A DNA stretch of 64,000 nt, taken from Piezodorus guildinii. Lineage: Eukaryota; Arthropoda; Insecta; Hemiptera; Pentatomidae. The notes under the pieces are model-generated. The model was not told where the DNA came from and did no database searches. It worked only from the letters and a program-made list of their open reading frames with translations. How positions within the stretch are numbered: the first letter of the stretch is position 1; each line of letters opens with the position of its first letter. Both the position numbers and the translations under genes were made by a program. Location of the stretch: positions 99,579,616 to 99,643,615 of the forward strand of contig CM041294.1 in NCBI GenBank assembly GCA_023052935.1, in the 5' to 3' direction. Shown here in pieces: positions 31,671-42,886 of this stretch.

Positions 31671-32126
31671 TTGTTTGATTAGTTCTCGACTGGCTACGTT
31701 TATTGTCGAGAATTTATTTTTCTCATATTAATGCCCTGAAATTGGAAAAAAATAAAAAATTATATATACAATAACTACCTGACCCTAAAACGTTGTTTTG
31801 CAGTATAAATTATTTCTAGAAAATTTCTAGTGTAGAAAAAAAAATAACTAACATATTGTAAATGTGTAAAAATGTTGGTGGTATATGAGTGAAAGAGGCA
31901 AGGATCGTTGTGAGCAATGAGGGAATATAAAAATAACAGAACACCAAACATTAATTTATATAATTTATTCCTTAAAATTATGCATATAATTAATTAAGAC
32001 AGAAACACTAACAAACAATATAAATCTCTTAATAGTCAAGCGTGAACAATAGTTTTTGTTAGCCCATCTTTAGCTAACACAAACAAACTGAATGGTTGGC
32101 TAACTAAATATTTCTACGCAAATGTA

Positions 32127-32131
<5 letters not shown>

Positions 32132-32187
<56 letters not shown>
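32132..32187. repeat. (AT)n microsatellite
   Basis: About 28 TA units. Confidence 0.95.
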
Positions 32188-32193
<6 letters not shown>

Positions 32194-33511
32194 GTACATA
32201 TATATTTATACAACAAGACCTTAATAGGATGAAGCTATAGCTGATTTGACTTTATACATCTGATCATTTTTATTTATTTATTTTTTTTCGAAGACCCTTG
32301 TCACACACGGGCCGGAGCACATGTCAGGATGTATTGTGACCCCTATGTATTCAGTGATATCGGAAACCACCGTATCCGATCCTGCTCTGGAAGATTGTAT
32401 ATTCCTTCATTATTTGAGCCCCTCGTATGGAACTCTAGATTAAAGGAAACAAAATATGGATTCATTTCTAAAATTATTTTGTAATTTTTATATTTCAAAC
32501 AAAATAATAATGTGTACATTTATACAAACATATATGTAGCTATGAATTAGAAATTTGTTTGAGTGTTGAAAAGGAACTGTTTTGGTACTTTTACGTTTCC
32601 AACCAGGATAACTATTTTTCATAAGAAAATATCAAACTATTGTATAGTTTTTTCCATTTTTCCTGCTACTGATAATTGTAGACGATTAATCTAAAAATAT
32701 CAGCGTAACATAGCTAAAAGCACTTACTGACAGACTGCAAGCAATCGAAAGTTGCCATTCTCCTACATCATTTAAATAACAATCACCATGACGTAATGGA
32801 AATTTTAATATAATTTAATATTTTAAAACTTATATGATTCAATATAAAGCTCCATAATTCCTACCTCTTGTTATTTTTAATTTTTTTCTCTCGTGTTATT
32901 TACATCAAAAATTAAATTATATTTATCATACCCATTTTAAGAATTTTTCTTACATAGTAGTACCTTAAAAATACCCATATTGTACATCGGCAAACTTCAC
33001 CTCTGTTTTGAATTGTTTTTGTTAATAAAGTAAGATAAAAATAATATTGAAATTGTATGCGGCTGTTTCGCTCTTACCAAGCCTCTGCTGCCTATCAATT
33101 CCAGCCAATTGGTCGAGAGAGAAGCACTGGGCTCTCTTGAGTCCTACTTTCCCTTCCAATAGTGTTGTACCCCACTTAATTGATTCGTAGTAAATCTCGT
33201 ACATAGTTGAGCTTGTGTTTAAGATTTTTATTTTCATTTATAATTTTAAATTTCGAGATCAAGACACCGCAATCAATGAGATCAAGAAGAAAAAAGTTGA
33301 TATCATTTGCTACAATTTATAAGAGATATGATTCCCTTATAACTCGGTTATTATTGATACCAGAAGAAAAAACTGTTAAGAGTGCTGAAATTAAGAAATT
33401 TTATTCGATTTATTTGAATTAAATCGATAATAATAAAAGAAAAATAATAAAGAAGTCTATTTATAAATGCTTTTGATTAATTATTTTCAATAATAAACCT
33501 TTGCAATCTAC

Positions 33512-34055
33512 GAAAAAAAAATTACTTCCCCTAGAAATTTGAGGGCTTACGTTTCAAGATAAGTAGAACCTGAGTAACGCATATAATTTTATTTTTTGAA
33601 TTCGTTATTTCTTTTTTTATTCCTGTTCGGTGGAGAATTTAAAATAATCATTCAGATCGGTTTAGAAATAGCAAAGTTATGGCGTTTTGATATTAGAATT
33701 GGCGATAGGTCATTTTCATTTGAATTATTTATTGTATTTTATATTAGACAATAGCTTACAAATACATAAACATGGGGGCGGGTGTCTGAGTCGGTTAACG
33801 TGGACGATCCGTGCGTTGCCAAGCTACTAGATAATAGAATTTGATAGAGTTAAAATAATTATGAGTTCGAATCTCGGTTCGGGGGGATCTTATCTCGGCA
33901 ATAATCCCCTCCACTCTCATCCTCCTGGCCCGAGAAACCCCCGTAAAGCCTACAAAGGCAAGCTTTGTGGTAAACAAAAAAAAAAATACATAAACCGTAA
34001 TACCCTAATACAGTTATTTGGAAATAATAAATCATTGTGTAATAATTTAGTTTTT
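33512..34055 (+). repeat. repeat family R1, forward copy interrupted by SINE C
   Basis: It begins with AAATTTGAGGGCTTACGTTT and CAAGAT, and ends with GTTATTTGGAAATAATAAA. The reversed text of both ends frames the copies at 18.7 and 59.1 kb. SINE C sits inside it with its own target duplication, so R1 was here first. Confidence 0.65.
33760..33995 (+). mobile_element. SINE C, tRNA-derived, with target-site duplication
   Basis: The body is 33772-33983. The head GGGGGCGGGTGTCTGAGTCG, GTTAACGTGG (box A) and GAGTTCGAATCTC (box B) are spaced as in a tRNA with a long variable arm (Leu/Ser type). A 3' body of about 80 bases (CTCCTGGCCCGAGAAACCC, GCAAGCTTTGTGG) ends in poly(A). AAATACATAAAC repeats exactly on both sides (33760-33771 and 33984-33995). 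Transcription would be by RNA polymerase III from the internal boxes, with mobilisation by a LINE. Confidence 0.8.
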
Positions 34056-34679
34056 TTTTCAATTAACATTGTAATATTTAATAAAAAATAGTTTCAATAA
34101 ATGATCCTTTTTTTTAAATATAAAATAGAAATTACAACTTAAATTAGTTTAGAATTCATCAGCGCTCTACGTTAAATTAATAATTGGTAAAATATGGCGT
34201 TCTAAATTAACAGAAAACTATCTTCTTCCGTCCTAATTGCCAAATTCGTAAAAGGAATAAGAAAAAGATAGTGTGTGATTGATAAAGATAGGTGACAGAA
34301 GAGCCATTTCCTTTAGAACTCTCTCCCAAGACTAATGACAGGCTGTCACCTCGGGTCAGAGGCCACCTCTCCACCGGAGGGAGAAAAATGTCCAACATCA
34401 ATGTTCAACCTTCTTCATCGCTAATAAGCAGTTCAGCGGAATTATCGAAAGGAGAGATTTATAGTTTCTTACTGGTTCTGCATTATCAATCACCAATATG
34501 TTCTTCAGTGATAGGAATAAAACCAGATTTAATATTGGAGAGAAGAACTGCTAACATCCTTTTTCTACAGGAATATAGCACAATCAATTTGGTCTTGATT
34601 ATATAATCAAGATGAGTGGAATATAAAAAAAGTAAAATTAAGTGAAATATGTGCTTAATCATAGTTTTTTTACTGTCAA
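34056..34679. other. unassigned stretch
   Basis: It includes an open frame of 104 codons (34292-34606) and a GC-richer patch at 34300-34400. Neither resembles a family I know. No splice or promoter signal supports a gene. Confidence 0.3.
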
Positions 34680-34790
34680 GTACCTATATATGAAATATAT
34701 AGTAAGCGAAAGTATTACGATGGTGAGAATTTTCGAATTCCAGTTTTTAAGATCAATACACACAAGGTTCAAGGTGAATTGAATAAAAAT

Positions 34791-35102
34791 AACCAAGACA
34801 ATTGGGATCACTTGTAGCTGGGTGGTTAGCGTAACAGCCTCCTAAGCAAAAGGTCACGGGTTCAAACCCGCAGGTGGTCCTAGGATTTTTTAATGGGAGT
34901 AAAAAATTCTTAGTTATGCCGTCCTTCGGAGGTAACGCTAAAAGGTGGTCCCGAGCCTTTGCGATGTCAGGTACTCGTTAAAGATCCCTATCCTAATAAA
35001 ATCTGGATTTGCAAAATTTAGGACTCCCACTGTAGCATCGTCCGATTAGCCATAGTAGCATAAAGGGACGTTAAATAAATAAACAAACAAACCAAGACAA
35101 TT
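34791..35102 (+). mobile_element. SINE A, complete, with 13-bp target-site duplication
   Basis: The body is 34804-35089 (286 bp). Box A is TAGCTGGGTGG in the phrase TGTAGCTGGGTGGTTAGCG, and box B is GGTTCAAACCC, spaced as in a tRNA. The 3' body includes GCCGTCCTTCGGAGGTAACG and ACTCCCACTGTAGCATCGTC, and it ends in an AAATAAAC-type A-rich tail. AACCAAGACAATT occurs at 34791-34803 and 35090-35102. At least four further copies lie in the window (5.26, 21.93, 41.02 and 42.31 kb). Confidence 0.88.
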
Positions 35103-35149
35103 TTTGTATTTGTGTGAGTAAGTGTGTGTGATTAGTTTTTTTTTTCTTT

Positions 35150-35850
35150 CTTTTCTTATTATTTTATTTTATTTTTTTAAGTAAAATATTTATAGACGAT
35201 GTTGTTGTTTTTTTAATCTCTCATACAAGCCTACAACAGAGTGATATTCCTACTCACTAAAAAACCAACTCCCTATTCGCCTTCACCACCCCACGGAACT
35301 GCCGCCAGGCATTATTTGGCGGGGGGCACTATGTACCTACTTCATTAATCTTTATTATGCTTTTTCTATCTTAGGTCCAATCTGGGAATTCCTTTCGCGC
35401 ACCACTCTATTTCTCCTCTTTGGTCATCATTTGGGTGTCCAAGTTTTCAGGAACAGCCTTCCTCCAATGTTGATAGAAGGTGGATCTATGTTCCATTGGA
35501 TAAAGTATTCCAACGTCTGTGCCATTTTTCTATCGTCTGAGACCTCTTTTCATTTGCAACCGTCGCCCAATGGCGAAAATTCCGTCCGCGTTCATCAGCT
35601 AAAATGTCTATTGAGTCATACTAACGATAACATCTACAGCCTCATAGGAGAGTACTAATTCTTTACACAATAATGATCTTACGAATGTATGATTTCTTCA
35701 GCACGGCTTCGATCCGAGGTGGTAATATTAAGCTGCAAACGAAAACTCTTACGAAATTGAACTTTTATATTCAAGAGAGCATAATATTAATAAAAGAAAT
35801 ATATATACCTATCACATGTGCCCGAGATGCTACGAATTTTTTTTTTTTTT
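35150..35850. other. unidentified insertion inside R2
   Basis: The block at 35200-35660 is GC-richer and coding-like on the minus strand in short frames (for example a run ending WRQFRGVVKANRELVF). That is reminiscent of a retroelement C-terminus, but I cannot assign it to a family. Confidence 0.3.
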
Positions 35851-36504
35851 TTCAAAATTGGCAAACCTTAAGAGCAGTGACTTTTACAATGCCCTTTGCA
35901 CCTGTTTACGAGTATCTCAAAAACGCCTCTAACGATATTGATTAAACTTGCTATATCGATGTAAAATTTAATAGGCTTTAAAAACATATAGGTTTCAATC
36001 TGATTTAAATAGTCTGATAGGGATTTAATGCCAATATTTAAATTTTCATTCTCTAGGGTACCTTTAATTTTGTGGATTCGAAAAGAATTAACCATTTTAT
36101 CTTGTTAGCATTGATAAAAAACGGTAAATATGTATGCAGATATATTTATATTTTTGAACATTAGTATAGATGTTCAATATACCGCTGGAAAGTTTAAGAT
36201 TATAATCTGACACCAAAACATGTAAAAGTCAATGTACAGTGATAAAAACAACTAATTGTTGTCAATATTAATATAATATATTATTTCATATAACACCTGC
36301 TTCTATAGATACTCGATCTTATAAATTCGTCAAATTGGTGTCATATTTTGCTGAATTTAAAAATTCTTATATTGATTTGGACAACGGAGGTAAGTGAAAG
36401 ACGTGTGTTGGGTGCACTATATTTTTTAAATTATCATTTTTTCATATATTATTTTAAAGTTTTGTTAAACAAATACAATAAGTAAATTTGTAGTTAGATT
36501 ACTA

Positions 36505-37025
36505 TTCGTGAAAATTTCATATGAAAGAACTACCCATTGATAGCACTTCAATAAATATTTTAAGTGAGAAGTTCTCGAGGCAACCTTCTCTTTTATCTCC
36601 TGGCAGGTTTATCAGGAATATCTAAGAATGATAGTGGGTTTGTGTGGACAGGGAGTTTGGAATGAAATGAGGTATATCTATTTCAGACTAGGTATGCGAC
36701 AAATGGCATGTTGAGTTCATAATGGATAATATGATTAGTAAAAAATTGAGGGGCATTCAGGAATTAGATTGGTTAGTAGAGCCCCATAGCTCTATTCCAT
36801 ATGTCCAAGAAGGTCTGATAATAGTGGCGTAAATGAGTTCTTTGTATTAAAATGGAAGTTTCGAACGTTTGTAAAATCAGCAATTAAAAAAAATAAAATA
36901 AAAATAAATAATATTATATTATTATATTATTTCTACTAAATCCGTTTTAGTAATCGGTATCATCGAGTAGTTTCTTGTCGTTTAAGTCTTCTTTGAGGAT
37001 TCAAAGTAAGGCTTCCTCCAGATCA
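36505..37025 (-). pseudogene. decayed J2-family Jockey copy, RT C-terminal part
   Basis: The plus-strand text follows J2 from its 3' UTR into the C-terminal third. GAAAGAACTACCCATTG, TTTTAAGTGAGAAGTTCTCG and GAGCCCCATAGCTCTATTCC parallel the J2 positions near 26.25, 26.28 and 26.57 kb, followed by AGTTTCTTGTCGTTTAAGTC. An extra AT-rich block of about 70 bases lies at 36885-36960. No long frame is left. Confidence 0.65.
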
Positions 37026-38084
37026 ATGATAATAATTAAATTTATTACAATTTCAACTATTATCGTGAGCAAATTTTCTTATCGGCTAATGTCTGTTAAA
37101 AAAATATCCGAAACATGAAGAAATAAGAAAGATAGAAAACAATTAGGAAATCTAATGGGCAGGCTAGATGGAACCTTGGTTTTTATGTGGAAGGTGTTGA
37201 AGAACAGATTGTGTAGATCTCAATTATGTTTTCTGTTGTTAATATCCTCTTCTCCAATCTTTCTTCACTTTCTATTTTGTTCTTCTTTACTCATTTTTTT
37301 TTTTTTTTTATAATAAAATACAATAAATGCATATATACTTGTATAGTATGCTGAGGTCACTCTAATTTAATAGGAATCATTTCTTCATAATTTTTTTTTT
37401 CTGAAAAAAATATTTTAATTCTAAAAATTTAACCTGGGATCAAATTTTAGAGTTGATGAATGGAAAAGATTGGCTGGCGTTAGCTAATTTCTTCAGATCG
37501 GCTTTTTCTTATAGAATGTTACTAACGAGAGAATTTAACTATTAGTGAATTTGTTAAATTAAATTTAACTAATTGTGAATTTGACTATTTGTGAATTAAT
37601 TTTATTATTTATATTGATAGATTAAAGATTAATTTTGTTAATAAACATAGACTCCACGGACGGTCAATAGACCATGTAGTGTGTCAGATTTTTATAATTG
37701 TATTTCGTAATTTGTAATTTGTTTATTTTTTTATTTGCTTATTTGCTATTTGATGTAATTTTGAAAAATAAAAAGAGACTTTTCTATCTATCTATCTATC
37801 TATCGTCTTCATAATCTGTCTCTTTAGATTTTCCTCTAGTTGTATAAGAAACCCGAAATGGTAGCTGGGATTGTCTTTAATCACTTCAAAAATGTTCCCT
37901 TCAGAAACATTTGAATATTTGGGAAGGCTTAAAAACTTATGACCAAATAAAAGAAGAAAATGATTTTGGCAATTATTGACCTTTATTAATCTTAAATATG
38001 GAAGGAATGTAAACAAATTGAAATTCGATGTATAAACAGATGTAAATGTAAAAAAAGTGTGGTTGTGTTAAGAATATAAATTAT
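37026..38084. other. AT-rich stretch with a LINE-type TATC tail
   Basis: At about 37600-37804 there is text like a LINE 3' end (GAAAAATAAAAAGAGACTTT) followed by TCTA tetramers. The frame at 37792-38016 (minus) is unremarkable. The rest is unassigned. Confidence 0.4.
37780..37804. repeat. (TCTA)n tail / microsatellite
   Basis: About six tetramer units follow an AATAAA-containing 3' end, as in LINEs with tetranucleotide tails. Confidence 0.8.
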
Positions 38085-38225
38085 TGTAAGCTGGATATCA
38101 ACATTTATTCATGTTTTTTTTTAGTTGTTATAATTTTCTGAAAATGAAGTAAGGTTCTTCGAAACGTTAAAAACTGTAATAAATAAGTTATATTTCGAAT
38201 AAATAAAAACAAATTAAGAAGAGAA
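38085..38225 (+). repeat. Penelope-type 3' tail unit, second copy
   Basis: It shares the ordered blocks of 10.23-10.35 kb: CTGAAAATGAAG, CTTCGAAACGTT, AAATAAGTTATATT and AAACAAATTAAGAAGAG. Confidence 0.45.
38134..38172 (+). ncRNA. hammerhead-like core, diverged
   Basis: CTGAAAA (one core G replaced by A), then U, GAAG pairing with CTTC around a loop, GAAAC, GTT and AAAA. The last pairs with TTTT just before the core. The spacing is the same as in the 9.8-kb cores. The core substitution should weaken or abolish cleavage. Confidence 0.4.
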
Positions 38226-40609
38226 TAATTGTACACATAGTTATATAAAATACATAATTTTCAAAAGGACCTATGTTTTTTAGTTTTATTTAAAATAAAG
38301 GTTAATCAATTTATTAGTCGCATAACACAATTACAACCATGGACATATTACGAGCAATTACTTATCTTTATTTCCATTAACGATTGCTGATCAATTCTTT
38401 TTTTTAACAAGATGCCTTTCCCTAAAGCCCAGTAGGCAGGCTCACAAAAGCCTCCAGCCGACCCAATTCCACTCACGAATGCACCACACACAACGAAAAC
38501 CTTTGTGAGCTCTTTCGTTTGAATACGCCACTTGCAGGGATTGCTTCTTCTCCCGATTGGAGCCTAAAGGAAGAGCTGTGCCTGATTTCACAAAATCAAC
38601 TATAAAGGAAATTGGCCAAATGAAAACCTATTCAAAATCAGTTCTAGGCTAGGTTTGGTGAAGGTAACGTCATAGTACTTTTCCATACCACGATATTAGA
38701 TATTAATAGCTTTATGAAAAGTTTTGTTAAATTCTTTCTTATCCACCAAAGCATATTACTAAATCATGTTATTTAGTTTCATAATCATGCCATCAACAAA
38801 TAGTGAATACTAATGTTCATTATTATATCTTTTACATTCCCTCATGCTTAATATATATTTATAAATGAAAGTATCATTTCATTCAATTTTCTGGTCACCG
38901 CAGTATCTCAAAAATGAATATGGTTGTAAAGCTGAAATGTTTTGTTGAGGCGAGTCTTACCGCCTAGATGTGAAATAGGGTTGGTTTAAAAAAAATCTTC
39001 CTCCAAGTAGTTGTAGACAAATATATTTCTAAAAACTTTTACAAAATTTATTTTCAAATATCTCAAAAACTATATTTAAAAAAAAAAATTAAGCACTTAT
39101 TTCAATGACAAATAAAGCCATACATTGCTGCAAAGATACTAAATATATAACAGACATATAAACTGAATTACACATATTATCCATGTTTTGTGTGTAGTCT
39201 CTCTTGGAAAAACGTTCAAATGAAATTGGACTAAAAAAAAACAAAAAAAAAAACTGTAGTGAAATAAAAAAATTCCGCTATTAGAAGAGCTTATTTCTTA
39301 AACCTAAAAATCACGGGGTTTTTTTCCTATGTGGAATTCCTCACCGAGAATATAGTACATTCACCTTTATATGCAAACGAGTTGTGACAACACAAAATAT
39401 TTGTATTTAATTAATAGCTCTAACTTATTGAATAGTTATTGTTATGCCTAATTATTCTAGGATGCTGTGAATTTTAAAATTTGGTGACCAAATAATACCG
39501 TTATTCGACAAATAGTGGCACAATTAACTGATTCAACGGTAGCGAAGTCATAGGTATAATAATTAATCTTATTAGATACGTATAAATAAACACTACTGAA
39601 ATATTTGCAAGCATTGCCGCGTGTTACACATAGTAAGTTATATGTTTTTCGTTTAAATTCCTAGGGTCTGAGTATATGTAAGCATGTGATTGCGTCGTTC
39701 ATTAATTTTGTTTTCTAATGCATTTTTAAAAAAATTAATTTCTGGTAGAATAAGTCTGTTATTGCAATTACCATTGTCCTCTACAGAACACAATGCAATA
39801 TTACTAAATAAATATACAATTAAGAAACAAAACACGTCTCTAAAGGTTTTCAAAAAACGAGTCTAACATAAAAGATTTGTTTCCTTAATAATATTATTAT
39901 AGAAATTATTATTTCTTACGATCAACTATCTGTTTTATTATTTTGGATCACAAAACATAAATATCATCCGGAAACGTTGATACGACTTTTGAAAGGATTA
40001 TTTTGTTATCTACAAAGATAAACAGAAACTAATAAATTTAACAATCACGAACAAGATCCAAATATATTTGATATTGTATTATAATAACCGGTTTTAAGTA
40101 CTGTATTTTTTTCGGGAAAAGGAAGAGTGAATAAAAAAAAAAAAAAAATTGATGTGGTAACATAACCAATCCATATATTCTTATACAAGAAGATTCATTT
40201 ATATAATATTTAAAAAAAAAATTCAAGAAGTATAGAATTTTTGTAGCATTTTTTTATTATATGATATTGGTTTTGCTCTTTTCATATAGTTGTTGTATTT
40301 TTGTTTATCTTAAGTATGTATACATTAAAATTTTAAACTTTTTTTTTATACTTATATCAGGTGAATATGAGATAAATATAATGAAATATAAATATAATTG
40401 AAAAGGCTAATTTATTACTATATATAATTATTAAAAACGTTTTATAGAAATGTACCTTCTCTTATTTTTATGCAATATACAATAACACTACCTGCCTGTT
40501 GAGAGCAATAAGTATTAGTGCTCCAAGATTCCATTCTTTCTGTATATACAAAATAAAAAAATACAATTAAAACAATATATAAAGAAAGAACAATTATAAA
40601 AGAATAATG
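38226..40609. other. AT-rich stretch without a recognisable gene
   Basis: A GC-richer island at 38400-38640 (AAAGCCCAGTAGGCAGGCTC near its start) is unidentified. A frame at 39653-39853 (minus) reads like a signal peptide but has no ATG. The rest holds A/T homopolymers only. Confidence 0.35.
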
Positions 40610-40962
40610 ATTAATCTAATAAAAAAAAAAAAAAAACCTGTACCACTACAACTCATGAAGGGTCTTGGGCTCAGTACATATAGAGATTCGTACTGTTTCT
40701 AGGCCAACGGCAGTGCAATGAGGTGATTAGGCCTTAATCACGCTCAGCTGCCAGGTTTTTCCCCAATTAATTTGGGTACCCACTTTATAGAGGCTTGGTC
40801 TGCCTCAGGAGGGTCTCCATACCCTAGGGTCGCCCCCCCCCCCGACTGAATTAACAGAATAAATAATATTTCTGCCATAGCCGGGATTCGAACCCAGGAC
40901 CCGGAGCACAGCAGACTAGTGCTCTATCCACTAGACCACGCCGCTCCCATTAATCTAATAAA
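40610..40962 (-). mobile_element. SINE B, tRNA-derived, with 14-bp target-site duplication and T-rich 3' end
   Basis: Read on the minus strand, the head is GGGAGCGGCGTGGTCTAGTG with GGATAGAGC (box A), followed by GGGTTCGAATCCC (box B). A body of about 230 bases has a C/G homopolymer near 40830. The 3' end runs GTGGTACAGG into about 16 T, not A. ATTAATCTAATAAA flanks both sides (40610-40623 and 40949-40962). The head resembles a complete tRNA, but it is followed by a unique body and has a truncated sister copy at 17.4 kb, so it is a SINE and not a tRNA gene. Confidence 0.82.
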
Positions 40963-41019
40963 TAAAATAAAATTTAGAAAAAGCGCCTAAAATGATTTTT
41001 TCATTCAGCAAGATTTTGT

Positions 41020-41298
41020 TTGTTTATTTATTTCACGTCACTTTTATGTTAGTAGGAAATCACTGGACGATTATACAGTGGGGGTCCTAAATTTTGCCTA
41101 TCCGAGTGTAGTTAGAGTTGGGATCTTTAACGAATACCTGACATCGCACTTGCTTTGGTCCATCATTTTACGTCTCCTCCGAAGAACGGCATAGCCAAGG
41201 TTTGTTTTACTCCTTTTCAAAATTCTAGGTTTGAACCCGCGACCTGGGGCGTAAAAGTTGATTTACTAGGCAATACACTGCAGGTGACTTCGTGTTAA
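41020..41298 (-). mobile_element. SINE A copy, minus strand
   Basis: Reversed, it shows box B text GGTTTGAACCCGCGACCTGG, the block ACGTCTCCTCCGAAGAACGG, CAGTGGGGGTCCTAAATTTTG and a TTTGTTTATTTATTT tail at the left. It is well preserved apart from the box A side. Confidence 0.75.
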
Positions 41299-41339
41299 TG
41301 CAGTAAAGAAAAACTACATAAATTGACTAAGCAAATACA

Positions 41340-41655
41340 CACTTTATACAAAAATGTTTACAGTAAACCAAAATGGCGTTTCAATATTTTGTATTTTATA
41401 TTTCTTATGTATTATATAATTTTTTTTTGCTGTATAGTGTGTTACTGTTTCTTTATAAAATTGTGTTATATTATTTAAGTATTGTATTGTATCATACTGT
41501 GTACTGTTACTGTTTGTTATTGTACTTTTATTGAATTGCCGCAGGTGAACTCCTTTCCCACACACGGGCTCGCCTTAGTGGGATAGTGACTTCTACTTGC
41601 ACTGTAATATGTCTGTGTTTTGATTCAAATAAAGAAGTTTATAAAAAAAAAAAAA
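41340..41655 (+). mobile_element. polyadenylated 3' end of an unidentified retroposed sequence
   Basis: The phrase CACACACGGGCTCGCCTTAG lies at about 41558. It is followed by AATAAAG (41628) and, eleven bases on, a run of about 15 A (41641-41655). This is the mark of an mRNA-like RNA copied back into the genome. No coding part is recognisable upstream, so it could be a 5'-truncated LINE. Confidence 0.5.
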
Positions 41656-41739
41656 AATATCTTGTTTATTGAGGTGCAATATTCACTAGTGAGATTGATT
41701 GTTTGTGATAAACGTTCAAATTTCAGAGTTTGATTGCCC

Positions 41740-42075
41740 TACAGCTGATTCGTGTGTTTCCCACGAACAAATTATGAGGGCAATCTACCAGTTAACAAAT
41801 ACCAAGGAAAGCTGTCCATCAGGCGGCTAGCATGTTTCCAACCAATTACCTAGTTGTTCAACCACGAGATAGAATTGTCCGCTTGGTTAGAGATGGAATA
41901 GATCACCTATTCAATTGTTCATTAAGTTATTTGGGACAATATGATGCTATCCCTATAAAAATTTTCAACCTTCACAATGTGACAAATGTAGTACCAAGGA
42001 GACGATAAACATTATTTCACTAGTATGCCCGGCATACAAAAACCAAACTGAAGAAATAATTTTGAAAATAAGATA
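41740..42075 (+). pseudogene. possible C-terminal Cys/His fragment of a non-LTR retrotransposon
   Basis: Near 41980-42070 the plus strand reads QCDKCSTKETINIISLVCPA followed by YKNQTEE. This resembles the CxxC(x)nHxxxxC tail of retroelement ORF2 proteins (typical form CxxCxxxETxxHIxxxCPxY), with the His replaced by Ile. Upstream are short frames such as RDRIVRLVRDGIDHLF. The call is tentative. Confidence 0.4.
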
Positions 42076-42307
42076 ATGATCACAACATTAGTTATGAAAA
42101 TTTACTCACATTCAAAAGATTTGCAGAATAAACAAATATTCAAAATCAATCAACTAAATAATTTAATAATATGGTAAGATTGTAATGTAACAAATAAAAT
42201 ATAATAATAAAGTGGCTGTATGTCTACCAATGCCGACCATTCATGAAAAAAAAAAAAAAAAATTGCCACACTCTAAATGATGAAACATCAAAAATAATCT
42301 TGTCTGT

Positions 42308-42582
42308 TGGTTTATTTATTTATCGTCACCTAATGCTACTGAGTAATCGTATGATGCTACAGTGGGAGTCCTAAATTTTGCCTATCCAAGTTTAATTAGA
42401 TTAGGGATCTCTAAAGAGTACTTGGCATCATCGTACATGCTCGGAACCACCTTTCTACTTTCTCTCCGAAGAATGGCGTAAATAAGGATTTTATACTGCC
42501 TTTAAAAAATCCTAAGAGCATCTACCAGGTTTAAACCTGCCACCAGAGTTGTTATACTAAGCACTACTGGGTGTCTTTTTTT
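42308..42582 (-). mobile_element. SINE A copy, minus strand
   Basis: Reversed, it shows CCAGGTTTAAACCTGCCACC (a diverged box B), CTCTCCGAAGAATGGCG, CTACAGTGGGAGTCCTAAAT and a TTTATTTATTTATC tail side at the left. It is more diverged than the copy at 41.0 kb. Confidence 0.7.
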
Positions 42583-42639
42583 CTTTGATAGACGAGACTA
42601 CATCCATTCAATATTAAATATTATTAATTTTTTTTTACT

Positions 42640-42886
42640 AACTCAATATTTTATATAGTTATGATTGTGTGTATAATGTTTATTTATTTGTAAACGTTTT
42701 ATTTATATCAATAATAGGTTGTTGCTTTTTTCTGTATATTTAGGAATTTATTTATTTTTTTTTTATATAATTTGACTTTATTATTATTTTCTATATATTG
42801 TATATATTTTATGAATGTGGTGTCGTATCCCTATTACTATTGTTCATTTTGAAACAATTTGTAATATATTAATTAAAAAAAAAAAA
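42640..42886 (+). mobile_element. 5'-truncated J1-family 3' UTR copy with poly(A)
   Basis: TTTATTTATTTGTAAACG, ATAATTTGACTTTATT, TTTTATGAATGTGGTGTCG and ACAATTTGTAATATATTAAT follow the J1 3' UTR (15.31-15.51 kb) in order, ending in an A run at 42875-42886. It is more diverged than the copy at 6.08 kb. Confidence 0.65.

Larger units (their letters stand above)
31141..33511. other. unassigned stretch with two AT arrays
   Basis: There is no gene. A GC-richer block at 31190-31430 is unidentified. A segment at 32290-32440 contains CACACACGGGCCGGAGCAC and looks like an old retroelement part, but I could not read a family from it. The short frame at 33022-33237 has no resemblance. Confidence 0.3.
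34680..36430 (+). repeat. repeat family R2, copy 2, interrupted by SINE A and other sequence
   Basis: The left part (34680-34803) has TACCTATATATGAAATATAT and AGTAAGCGAAAGTATTACGA. It resumes after SINE A with TGTGTGAGTAAGTGTGTG. The right part (about 35870-36430) has CTCAAAAACGCCTCTAACGA, GATTTAAATAGTCTGATAGG and the end AACGGAGGTAAGTGAAAG. About 700 bases between the two parts (35150-35850) do not belong to R2. Confidence 0.55.

Noticed and set aside
34292..34606. 104-codon open frame, plus strand.
   Set aside because: No family resemblance, no conserved motif and no supporting splice or promoter signals.
34804..34880. tRNA-like segment on the plus strand.
   Set aside because: It is the head of SINE A, with several copies and a target duplication.
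39653..39853. Minus-strand frame of 66 codons that looks like a signal peptide followed by a small secreted protein.
   Set aside because: Its first codon is TTG, with a stop just upstream and no ATG; the hydrophobic stretch is expected in AT-rich DNA.
40875..40948. A near-perfect tRNA-like sequence with boxes A and B (minus strand).
   Set aside because: It is the head of SINE B: it continues into a unique body, is bracketed by a 14-bp duplication, and has a truncated sister copy.
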